Positions 25,522 through 32,208 of a stretch of DNA of 32,208 bases are shown one piece after another. The DNA is from an uncultured Geobacter sp. (GTDB lineage Bacteria; Desulfobacterota; Desulfuromonadia; Geobacterales; Geobacteraceae): NCBI GenBank assembly GCA_903925075.1, contig CAIYDQ010000234.1:1-32208 (forward strand). The letters run 5' to 3'. Numbering within the stretch: position 1 is the first letter of the stretch; every line of letters starts with the position of its first letter. The notes below the pieces were generated by a model. That model saw nothing but the letters and a program-made list of their open reading frames with translations. It was not told where the DNA came from and ran no database searches. A program made the position numbers and the translations under genes.

Positions 25522-26561
25522 TGCCGCGAGAGTTAAAAAAACATCTGTTGCGCGCCGCCAATCTGCTCGGTGCCGACGTCTGGTTTCGCAGGATCAACAG
25601 AGGGAAACTTCTCGTGGTCATGTATCACGGCGTCACCACGTCGGTTTATGGACCGGTGTGGACCCAGTTACCCGTCGATCTTTTCAAACGGCAACTTGAA
25701 TTCTTGCGCGACAAGTACGCGCTGATTTCGCTGAGCGAGGTCGTGGGAGCGTTGCGAAACAAGAACAGGCTGCCCGACCGTGCGGCGTTGATCACCTTCG
25801 ATGACGGTTTGCAGAACAATTACACCGTCGCCTTTCCCGTGCTGCGGGAATTGGGAGTGCCTGCGGCCGTGTACCTCACCGTGGATTATATCGGCACGCC
25901 GGAAATCCTCTGGGTTGACGAACTGTACCTGCTACTTTCTCAAGCCGCTTTGCGCGGAGCCGATCCGGAGCTTACAGACGGCGTCGCTCAGCGGCATTTC
26001 CATGCCGGTCGGACCTGGGCATGCTACCAGGTCCTGGTCGAGTCGCTGAAACGCTTGGGATCGGCGCAAAGGGTCGAGGAAATGAACAGGCTGCGAAGCC
26101 TGCAGCCTGCGGGTCTGCCAGCCTGTCACCACGATTTTCGCCTCCTCAACTGGGACGAGGTCCGCGTCATGCACCGGTCCAGGCTGGTGGAATTCGGGGT
26201 GCATACCGCTACCCATCGCATCCTCTCGGAGCTTGGGGAGGGGGAGTGGGAACGGGAGATCGTTTCCCCCAAAGATCGGCTGGAAAGGGAACTGGGGACG
26301 GAGGCGGCCACCTTTTGCTTTCCGAACGGGCGTCCCGGGATCGATTTCGGACCCGAGCACCTGGATTACCTGCGCAAGGTCGGCTATGTCTGCGCTTTTA
26401 CGACCGAAAACGCGCTGTTCGATCCCAAGGGGGGGGACCCCATGAGTATCGGGCGCGTTCCCGCCGGAAACGACGGCACCTCGCAATACGACTATTTCCG
26501 GCTCAACATCTCGGGGGCCATTCAGATCGTGAAAACCGCGACTAAAATCACGCTCGCCTGA
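25518..26561 (+). CDS. polysaccharide deacetylase family protein
   Basis: The 347-residue NodB-type protein contains YHGVTT near residue 35, ITFDDGLQNNY (about residues 94-104, with the catalytic and metal Asp), FGVHTATHRIL (HxxxH metal pair near residues 230-234), and TFCFPNGRPG in the later active-site motif. There is an insertion between the first two motifs and the His pair, with a helical stretch (AQRVEEMNRLRSL) rather than the compact usual fold. It starts with ATGATG at 25518, overlapping the stop of the glycosyltransferase; either ATG may be used. No signal peptide is seen. It differs from the DUF3473 enzyme at 14753, so two separate deacetylations are possible. A G8 run sits at 26429-26436. 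Confidence 0.86.
   Translation: MMPRELKKHLLRAANLLGADVWFRRINRGKLLVVMYHGVTTSVYGPVWTQLPVDLFKRQLEFLRDKYALISLSEVVGALRNKNRLPDRAALITFDDGLQNNYTVAFPVLRELGVPAAVYLTVDYIGTPEILWVDELYLLLSQAALRGADPELTDGVAQRHFHAGRTWACYQVLVESLKRLGSAQRVEEMNRLRSLQPAGLPACHHDFRLLNWDEVRVMHRSRLVEFGVHTATHRILSELGEGEWEREIVSPKDRLERELGTEAATFCFPNGRPGIDFGPEHLDYLRKVGYVCAFTTENALFDPKGGDPMSIGRVPAGNDGTSQYDYFRLNISGAIQIVKTATKITLA
26429..26436 (+). repeat. G8 homopolymer inside the polysaccharide deacetylase gene
   Basis: Eight consecutive G residues encode the Lys-Gly-Gly-Asp part of FDPKGGDP near the C-terminus. A slip would alter only the last 40 or so residues. Confidence 0.6.
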
Positions 26562-26596
26562 ACGAGGCCATGCGATTTCGTTCCGGGAGGGACGCC

Positions 26597-27712
26597 ATGG
26601 ATCATTACAGTATCCGATGCTTGCAGAGTCTCGCTGAATTTCAGTCTGTCCGGCGCGACTGGGACCAGTTCACTGCAAGCCATTTCCCCGGAAATTACAA
26701 TCGCACCCATGCCTGGCTTTCGGCCTGGTGGGCCACCTATCACCACGACCGACCCGCTCTGATCTACATTCAGCGCAGGCTGGCCGACGGCAAGATAACT
26801 GCGGTAGCTCCGCTTTTCACCAGCAGGGAACTCCTGGGCGGGTTACCCATTCTTTCCCTGCAGGCGCTGGGAGTGGGGGTCGGCACCGACGATTTTCTGA
26901 GCGGTCCCGAGGCGCGCGGTTTTGTCGGCCAGGTGCTGAGCGACTTGGTTAACAACCGGCGCTGGCATGTGGCCAGATTTCGCAGAATCCGCAACGGCGA
27001 CTTGTGTCGGGAACTGAATGAGGCCTGCGCGGCCCTGGCCTGTCCCCTGGACGCCGCGGAAACCGACGACTACTACATCGAGTTTCCTGCCAGCTTCCGG
27101 GATTACCTGCATTCGCGCTCCCGGAATTTCCGCAGCAGTCTGAGAGTAGCCGGCAACCGGGCGAAAAAGGAGGGGACGGTAACGATGCAGGTGCTTGATC
27201 CGATCGCCGAGCCCGACCGTGTCTGGGCCATCGGCCGGGAAGTTTCCGCGAAAAGCTGGCAGTTTCAGCAGGGGAAGAGCCATTTCAACGACAAGGGTTT
27301 CGAGAATTTTTATGCCAATCTGTCCAGGGCCGGGCATGGAGTCGGAGGTGAGGAGTTCAGCGCCATGCTGATCGACCACCGGCCGGTGGCCTACCTGCTC
27401 GGCTGCCTGCGCGAGCGCACCTTCTTTGCCGTAGATACCGCCTTTAACGCCGATTACAGCTTCGTCTCGGCAGGATTGTTGCTGCTTTGCGGCATCATCG
27501 AACGGCTCATCGAGCAGGGTACTGCCGACTATTTCGACTTCGAGGGGGGCGGGGAATACAAGGCCGGCTACGCCACCCATGTTCGCAAAGCCACCTTTCT
27601 TACCATGTATAATCGCTCCCTGTACCCCCGCTTGATCAGGTCGCTCAGGTCATCGAGGGCGTACGACGTGCTGGGCGGGGTGCTACGCCGACCGGATCAC
27701 CACAAAGGGTGA
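26597..27712 (+). CDS. GNAT/FemAB-like acyl- or aminoacyltransferase (BioF2/CelD type)
   Basis: The 371-residue protein has the Acetyltransf_6 layout: RTHAWLSAWWATYH early, FRDYLHSRSRNFRSSLRVAGNRAKKE in the middle (the basic helix common to this group), and YFDFEGGGEYKAGYATHVRKATFL late. It is distinct from the XrtA-type FemAB gene at 15618, though of the same broad superfamily. Its likely job is N-acylation of a sugar residue, perhaps one freed by the deacetylase just upstream; this is inference. ATG 26597 is chosen over ATG 26570 because GGGAGG (26585-26590) lies 6 bases before it. It ends 3 bases before the ligase-like gene. Confidence 0.8.
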   Translation: MDHYSIRCLQSLAEFQSVRRDWDQFTASHFPGNYNRTHAWLSAWWATYHHDRPALIYIQRRLADGKITAVAPLFTSRELLGGLPILSLQALGVGVGTDDFLSGPEARGFVGQVLSDLVNNRRWHVARFRRIRNGDLCRELNEACAALACPLDAAETDDYYIEFPASFRDYLHSRSRNFRSSLRVAGNRAKKEGTVTMQVLDPIAEPDRVWAIGREVSAKSWQFQQGKSHFNDKGFENFYANLSRAGHGVGGEEFSAMLIDHRPVAYLLGCLRERTFFAVDTAFNADYSFVSAGLLLLCGIIERLIEQGTADYFDFEGGGEYKAGYATHVRKATFLTMYNRSLYPRLIRSLRSSRAYDVLGGVLRRPDHHKG

Positions 27713-27715
27713 AAC

Positions 27716-29044
27716 ATGCGCGAATATTTACTGATGGCGCTGGTTGCGCTTTCCATTCCCCTGGTGTTCAAGCGACCCCTGTGGGGGTTGGCCGTTTATC
27801 TGGGAGCGAACGTGGTTCGTCCCGAAATGTTTTTTTGGGGCGGCGAGGGCGGATCGTTTGTATTCATGGTCTACGCAGGCCTCATCGTGCTCACCTCGTT
27901 TGCCAAGGGCTACCTGTCTCGGGCGGGACGGTTGGCGAATCCTGAATTCCTGTTGATGATCTGGCTCCTGGTCGCGGTAGTGGTTTCCTGCGAACTCGCC
28001 CAGTATCCGGTATTCAGGGAGGATTACTATGTGGTCGAGATGTTCAAGGGATTCGTGATCTGCGCTTTCATCTATGTGATGGTCAATGACTTTAGCGAGA
28101 TCAAGACCCTTTTGAACGTGCTGCTCGGCTGTTTCGCCTTCCTGGGCGTATGGGGTGTGGACCAGCACTTCCGGGGCAATGAGAGGCTTGAAGGTCTCGG
28201 CGGAGCGGCATGGGGAGATTCCAACGGCGTAGCGGCGGTCTTTGTCCTGGTTCTCCCCCTGGCTCTGGCCAAATACTTTGCCAGCCAGACCCGAAAGGAG
28301 GCCCGGAAGTCGGTCGGCATCGTGGCCATCATGGTAATACTCATCGTCTGCACCCAATCCCGCGCCGGGTTTGTAGGCCTGGCCGTCTGCGTTTTGTCCT
28401 TTGGCTATTATTCGAGGAAATTACGACAGATCGCCCGGGGTGCCCTGCTTGTTGCCATGGTGGCGATGCCCTTTGCCGGTCAGGCCTACCTTGATCGGAT
28501 GAAGACCATGGAAAGCGGCGAAAGCCTCGATCCCTCGGCCAAATCCCGATTGATTCTCTGGCAGGCCGGTTTGATGATCTTCGCCGACAACCCCCTTTTC
28601 GGCACCGGCTTTCTCACCTATCCCGAAGCTAAAATGGAGTACGAGAACAGGTTTATGGATCTCGATAATGAATTCCGCGAATGGGTTTTCAGGAAGGAGC
28701 ATATGAAAGTCACCCACAATACCTACATACAGCTCATGTCGGACTGCGGTCTCTTCGGCGCGATCCCCTATATTCTTTTGATTTCGGGCGGCATACTCGC
28801 CGGTTTCCGGGCGCGACGGCTCCTGGTCCTCTTCCCTGAAGGGAGTCAACAACTGACCTGGCTCTGCGGGCTCAGCGCGGGGATCACCGGATTCGCCGCC
28901 TGTATCGTCACCATGGATAGCGTACTGGTCGTCTTCCCGTATGTTCAACTGGTCCTCACCGGGATGTTATCGCGCATGATCGCCGACGGCACGAGCGGTC
29001 AGCCCGACCCGTTACCCCTGCCAGTCGATGGAGCACAGCCGTGA
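27716..29044 (+). CDS. O-antigen-ligase-like polytopic membrane protein, probably the XrtA-associated type
   Basis: The 442-residue protein has about ten to eleven hydrophobic segments and a large hydrophilic loop (about residues 262-345) holding KSRLILWQAGLMIFADNPLFGTGF and THNTYIQLMSDCGLFG, the typical Wzy_C/WaaL region in which Arg and His are usually important. The start MREYLLMALVALSIPLVFKR and RPEMFFWGG resemble the probable O-glycosylation ligase of exosortase-A systems. It would join or polymerise lipid-linked glycan on the outer face of the inner membrane. A polymerase (Wzy) role cannot be separated from a ligase role by sequence alone. Its stop overlaps the next start (GTGA). Confidence 0.82.
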   Translation: MREYLLMALVALSIPLVFKRPLWGLAVYLGANVVRPEMFFWGGEGGSFVFMVYAGLIVLTSFAKGYLSRAGRLANPEFLLMIWLLVAVVVSCELAQYPVFREDYYVVEMFKGFVICAFIYVMVNDFSEIKTLLNVLLGCFAFLGVWGVDQHFRGNERLEGLGGAAWGDSNGVAAVFVLVLPLALAKYFASQTRKEARKSVGIVAIMVILIVCTQSRAGFVGLAVCVLSFGYYSRKLRQIARGALLVAMVAMPFAGQAYLDRMKTMESGESLDPSAKSRLILWQAGLMIFADNPLFGTGFLTYPEAKMEYENRFMDLDNEFREWVFRKEHMKVTHNTYIQLMSDCGLFGAIPYILLISGGILAGFRARRLLVLFPEGSQQLTWLCGLSAGITGFAACIVTMDSVLVVFPYVQLVLTGMLSRMIADGTSGQPDPLPLPVDGAQP

Positions 29045-30456
29045 GGCCCGATCCGATCGAGAGGAACCTGCTGCTCTTGCTCGACCCGAGCCATGAGGCG
29101 GGCCAAGGGGCCTGGCGCTTCATCGACTGGCGCGCATCATCAAGGGCATCGATGATCTCGGCGGCCGAAAGTGAGACCTGCGCCACGGTCTACTGTTTTG
29201 CCCGCCGCGACCTCCTCGGCTATCTTCTCTTTTGCCGGCAGGCAAAAAGACGCCCCTTGCCTTGCGCAGGGAGGAAAATCCTGTATCTAAACGACGGCCT
29301 GCTCTCGTCGATGTTCGACGAGGGCAATACCGCCGGTTACCGGGCCTTTGCCGCCGGCCATCTGCCGCCGTCCAAGGGACTGCGCAAAAGGCTCGCCTCG
29401 CTGCTTCCCCCGGCCGTGAGGGCCGAAAAGAGATTTGTGGTCGTCGGGCGCAACCGGGCGCTCGGGGAGTTGGATCCCGGCCCGGCTGCCGGTGAAGAAA
29501 CCGCGATCCTCAGGAGGCATGATTTCATGTTTTTCTCCAACCCTTCCGGCAAGCTGCTGCTGACCTCGGCTGAGACCATGCGCTGCGGAACGGGTTCCGT
29601 GCTTAAAACCACGGCGAACCCCTCCTACGCGCGGGTGATGGAAAAGGAATTCTCGACCATGCTGGGCATAGCCGGGCTCCCGGGTGGGGGAGCCTCGCTG
29701 CCGCGGGTAGGCGCCAGGATGGGGATCGGGAAACGCGTCTTTTTCACCGAGGCCTATGTGCCGGGGCGGACGCTTCGCGATCTGCTGCACAGCCTGTCGC
29801 GCAAGAACGACCTCTCCTCGATCCGCGGCCTCCTGGATCGTCTCGACCAGTGGTACGAGCGGTATCGCGCCGCTTTCAGGGGAGAATCTCGGCCTCTGGC
29901 CTCCTGCTACGCGCATCTATTCGATGCTTTACCCAGGCTCTACGGCCAACACCCGGATGCCGGGGCGATGCAGGAGGCCACCCGCCGGACCTTCGCCGTC
30001 CTCTCCGGAAAAGAGGTCGGCATCGCCACGATGACCTCTCACAACGATCTCTGGCCGGGCAATTTCGTGGTGGGAGCAGATGGATTGGTGGCGATCGACT
30101 GGGAGCGGGCCGTGGGAAATAGGGCGCCGTTGTTCGATTACTATTGGATGATCATCTCCGCGGCGCTTGAGCATCTCGTCTGCAGGATCGGCACCGTCGA
30201 CTATTCCAGGGCGTTCCGGCTTTTCCTTCTGCAAGACGACGATGTTTCGCGGCATGCGACCAAAACCATGGAGACTTTTCTGGACAGGCTGGGACTGGAC
30301 AGGGATCTGCACCCAAGCTTCCTGCTGCTTTTTTTGATGGAGTGGTCGGTCCAGGGGTATCTCGCCTTGGGAAGGCAGACGGCGATGGACAGGCTGGCCT
30401 TTGGAGAACTGATCGCCATGGTCGGCACCCTCGGCGAAAGGGAATTCTCGCCATGA
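29041..30456 (+). CDS. aminoglycoside phosphotransferase (APH)-like kinase with long N-terminal region
   Basis: The 471-residue protein has an APH/choline-kinase fold in its second half. SHNDLWPGNF contains the Brenner motif (H334, D336, N341) and VAIDWERA the metal-binding Asp (D353). FDYYWMII follows as in this superfamily. EAYVPGRTLRDLLHSL near residue 240 is the hinge between lobes. About 170 residues at the N-terminus (GRKILYLNDGLLSSMF, RFVVVGRNRALGEL) match nothing I know. It probably phosphorylates a sugar or small molecule linked to the glycan rather than an antibiotic, given the locus. Start GTG 29041 overlaps the preceding stop, and the stop overlaps the micro-ORF start (ATGA). Confidence 0.78.
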   Translation: MRPDPIERNLLLLLDPSHEAGQGAWRFIDWRASSRASMISAAESETCATVYCFARRDLLGYLLFCRQAKRRPLPCAGRKILYLNDGLLSSMFDEGNTAGYRAFAAGHLPPSKGLRKRLASLLPPAVRAEKRFVVVGRNRALGELDPGPAAGEETAILRRHDFMFFSNPSGKLLLTSAETMRCGTGSVLKTTANPSYARVMEKEFSTMLGIAGLPGGGASLPRVGARMGIGKRVFFTEAYVPGRTLRDLLHSLSRKNDLSSIRGLLDRLDQWYERYRAAFRGESRPLASCYAHLFDALPRLYGQHPDAGAMQEATRRTFAVLSGKEVGIATMTSHNDLWPGNFVVGADGLVAIDWERAVGNRAPLFDYYWMIISAALEHLVCRIGTVDYSRAFRLFLLQDDDVSRHATKTMETFLDRLGLDRDLHPSFLLLFLMEWSVQGYLALGRQTAMDRLAFGELIAMVGTLGEREFSP

Positions 30457-30515
30457 AAAAGGCCAGAGTGCGGCTATTTCACTATCGCCGGGATGCGTCG
30501 GTGCTTTGGGCATGA
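30453..30515 (+). CDS. 20-codon micro-ORF bridging the kinase and flippase genes
   Basis: The frame reads MKKARVRLF...SVLWA and is basic. Its ATG overlaps the kinase stop (ATGA, 30453-30456), and its TGA overlaps the flippase ATG (ATGA, 30512-30515). AAAGGG (30437-30442) stands about 10 bases before its start. Because the flippase ATG has only a weak ribosome site of its own, the micro-ORF may carry ribosomes from one gene to the next. It could also be chance in a compact operon or a gene remnant. No known family. Confidence 0.4.
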   Translation: MKKARVRLFHYRRDASVLWA

Positions 30516-32026
30516 CACGGCGCAACATCGTGGAAAACGTCCTTTCCAACTGGGCCAGTCTGGTGGTGAGCGTAGCCGTCGCCTTCCTGGTGAGCCCGAT
30601 CGTCGTCCACTCGCTCGGCAACGAACTATATGGCGCCTGGACCTTGATCGCGTCGGTGACCGGGTACTTCACCGTGCTCGATTTCGGCGTCAACACGGCC
30701 ATAGTGCGCTACATTTCCAGCAGTGATGCCCAAAAAGATGATGTTCAAGCCCGCAGGGTATACTCGACCTCCCTGGCGCTCTTCGCTGCCGTTGCCGCCG
30801 TTTTGCTGGTCGTTTCGCTTTTTTTCGGATTTTTCTTCCAGTCCATTTTCAAGCTCTATCATATCCCGCGGTTCTATCTTTACGCCATCTTCGTGCTTTC
30901 GGCCATCGATCTGGCCGGCGGCCTTATCTTTTCGGTTTTTCTCGGTTCTCTCAGTGGACTGCAGGAATTCAAGTTTATAAACGCCTCCTCGGTAGTCGTC
31001 GCACTCCTGCGAAGCATAGCCCTCGTCTATCTGCTCAAACAGGGATACGGCCTGCTGACAGTCGCGCTGCTGCAAGTGGCGGCCAATCTTGTGAGGGCCG
31101 CCTGCCAATATTGGCGCATCAGAGCCGGGCATCCATCCCTGTATTTCGTGCGCGGCCTGGTCACTCGAGACACGGTCAGGCTGATCTATAGCTACAGCGT
31201 CTACAGCTTTGTCATCGCCATTGCCTTGAAGCTTCTTTTCTATACGGACTCACTGGTTATCGGATCCATGATAGGCGTTTCGGAGGTGACCTTCTATGCG
31301 ATACCCTCGACGCTCCTCGATTACCTGGAAAAATTGATTTGGGCCATGATTGCCGTGCTGGTGCCGGTAATCAGCGTCAACGAGTCCACTGGCAGGAATT
31401 GCGGCAACGTCGAGCTCTACGTGGCGGGAACCCGCTATTCCTTGCTGGTCGGCCTGCCGATCGTCATTTCCCTCTTCTTCTATGGCGACGATTTCATCAG
31501 GCTCTGGATGGGGCCGGAAATAGGGGTGCGCTCCCTGTGGGTGCTCCGTCTGCTGTCGATAGGATTCGGGCTGGCCACCTCCCAGTTGATAGCGCACGGC
31601 ATCCTGAAGGGGATCAGCAGGCATAAGGGACTGGCGTACATTCTGGCCGTGGAGGCCTTGGCGAATCTGGGCCTGAGCGTCGCCCTGGCCGGGCCTTACG
31701 GAATAGAAGGGGTGGCGTTTGGCACCATGGTGCCGCTGGTGGCCGCGTCGTTGTGCATCATGGTCTATACCTGCCGTTTGCTGCAACTGAACGTTTGGAG
31801 ATACCTGGCGCGGGCCTACACCGGAGGCGCGGTCGGACTGCTGACGGCGTTGTTGGCCGTGCATTTCATCGACGTCGGAGCCGATAGCTATTTCGACGTC
31901 TTCTATAAAAGCGGACTGGTGACCGTCGCCTTTCTGGGCGCCGCGTTACCTATTTGCCTGTCCAAAGATCAGTGGGAGTCCCTTTTCAGGCAGATCAAGA
32001 AGGTGCCATGGGTTTGGCCGGATTGA
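30512..32026 (+). CDS. wzx: oligosaccharide flippase (Wzx-type, MOP superfamily)
   Basis: The 504-residue protein has about 12-14 hydrophobic segments. The N-terminus (NWASLVVSVAVAFLVSPIVVHSLGNELYGAW, TVLDFGVNTAIVRYIS) is typical of Wzx/RfbX proteins, and IAHGILKGISRHKGLAYIL near residue 370 is a common later loop. It would flip undecaprenyl-linked repeat units to the periplasmic face for polymerisation. TTG 30506 is also in frame, but ATG 30512 gives the more usual start and couples to the preceding micro-ORF. With the ligase-like gene it forms a Wzx-type route different from the Wzm/Wzt route at 7317-9309. Confidence 0.9.
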   Translation: MTRRNIVENVLSNWASLVVSVAVAFLVSPIVVHSLGNELYGAWTLIASVTGYFTVLDFGVNTAIVRYISSSDAQKDDVQARRVYSTSLALFAAVAAVLLVVSLFFGFFFQSIFKLYHIPRFYLYAIFVLSAIDLAGGLIFSVFLGSLSGLQEFKFINASSVVVALLRSIALVYLLKQGYGLLTVALLQVAANLVRAACQYWRIRAGHPSLYFVRGLVTRDTVRLIYSYSVYSFVIAIALKLLFYTDSLVIGSMIGVSEVTFYAIPSTLLDYLEKLIWAMIAVLVPVISVNESTGRNCGNVELYVAGTRYSLLVGLPIVISLFFYGDDFIRLWMGPEIGVRSLWVLRLLSIGFGLATSQLIAHGILKGISRHKGLAYILAVEALANLGLSVALAGPYGIEGVAFGTMVPLVAASLCIMVYTCRLLQLNVWRYLARAYTGGAVGLLTALLAVHFIDVGADSYFDVFYKSGLVTVAFLGAALPICLSKDQWESLFRQIKKVPWVWPD

Positions 32027-32038
32027 TCGAGGAGAACT

Positions 32039-32208
32039 ATGTCGACAGCACACACTCCCAAGCTCGTATCGGTGATCGTGCCGGTTTACAACCGCGGGCA
32101 CATGGTGGCCAGGACGTTGGACAGCATCTTGCGTCAGTCCTACCCGCACACCGAGATCGTCGCAGTCAACGACGGCTCCAGCGACGCTTCCCTGGCGGTT
32201 CTATCGGA
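32039..32208 (+). CDS. glycosyltransferase family 2, 3'-truncated by the window edge
   Basis: Fifty-six codons are visible. LVSVIVPVYNRGHMVARTL followed by SILRQSYPHTEIVAVNDGSSD is the standard GT-A nucleotide-binding opening. GAGGAG (32029-32034) lies 4 bases before ATG 32039, which is 12 bases after the flippase stop. The rest continues beyond the window, so its specificity cannot be judged. Confidence 0.88.
   Translation, partial: MSTAHTPKLVSVIVPVYNRGHMVARTLDSILRQSYPHTEIVAVNDGSSDASLAVLS

Noticed and set aside
29041-30456. Aminoglycoside-resistance gene
   Set aside because: The motifs are those of the broad APH/choline-kinase superfamily, the protein is much longer than resistance enzymes, and the gene is embedded in a glycan operon.

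Overview
All recognised genes in this window lie on the + strand and almost all concern cell-surface polysaccharide synthesis, decoration or export. No ribosomal, tRNA, CRISPR, phage or intact insertion-sequence genes were seen. The gene families (exosortase-A/XrtA-type exopolysaccharide genes beside O-antigen-type genes) and the fairly high GC of most genes suggest a Gram-negative environmental bacterium. I favour a Geobacter-like member of the Desulfuromonadota, but this is an inference from gene content and not proven by any marker gene.

Region 1 (1-3151) is a sugar-nucleotide module: a C-methyltransferase of the NDP-hexose type, an RmlC-like 3,5-epimerase and a DUF4910-type aminopeptidase-like protein, tightly overlapped. 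A gap of about 430 bases (3152-3580) with no convincing gene follows.

Region 2 (3581-9309) holds a class III aminotransferase, a polysaccharide pyruvyl transferase family protein, a family 2 glycosyltransferase, and a Wzm/Wzt ABC exporter whose ATPase carries a C-terminal extension like those that recognise O-antigen. Region 3 (9466-13269) starts with an AT-rich LpxL-like acyltransferase, then an RfbF-like sugar nucleotidyltransferase coupled to a PIG-L/LmbE deacetylase, and a family 4 glycosyltransferase. Together, regions 1-3 look like an ABC-transporter-dependent O-antigen locus making a branched or amino sugar polymer.

Region 4 (13285-24270) changes character: a secreted TIM-barrel glycoside hydrolase, then XrtA-associated genes (DUF3473 polysaccharide deacetylase, FemAB-like protein, membrane glycosyltransferase 2, asparagine-synthase-type amidotransferase), a serine-acetyltransferase/glycosyltransferase fusion and an 871-residue RIFT-barrel, rhamnogalacturonan-lyase-like protein.

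Region 5 (24361-32208) begins with an AT-rich family 4 glycosyltransferase carrying two poly-T tracts. A very compact, mostly overlapping run follows: polysaccharide deacetylase, a second FemAB/GNAT-like protein, an O-antigen-ligase-like membrane protein, an APH-like kinase, a 20-codon micro-ORF, a Wzx-type flippase and the start of another family 2 glycosyltransferase. Regions 4-5 look like part of a Wzx-dependent exopolysaccharide locus. Two distinct export routes thus lie side by side. Exosortase, PEP-CTERM substrates, the Wzc/Wza machinery and the initiating sugar transferase are not in the window.
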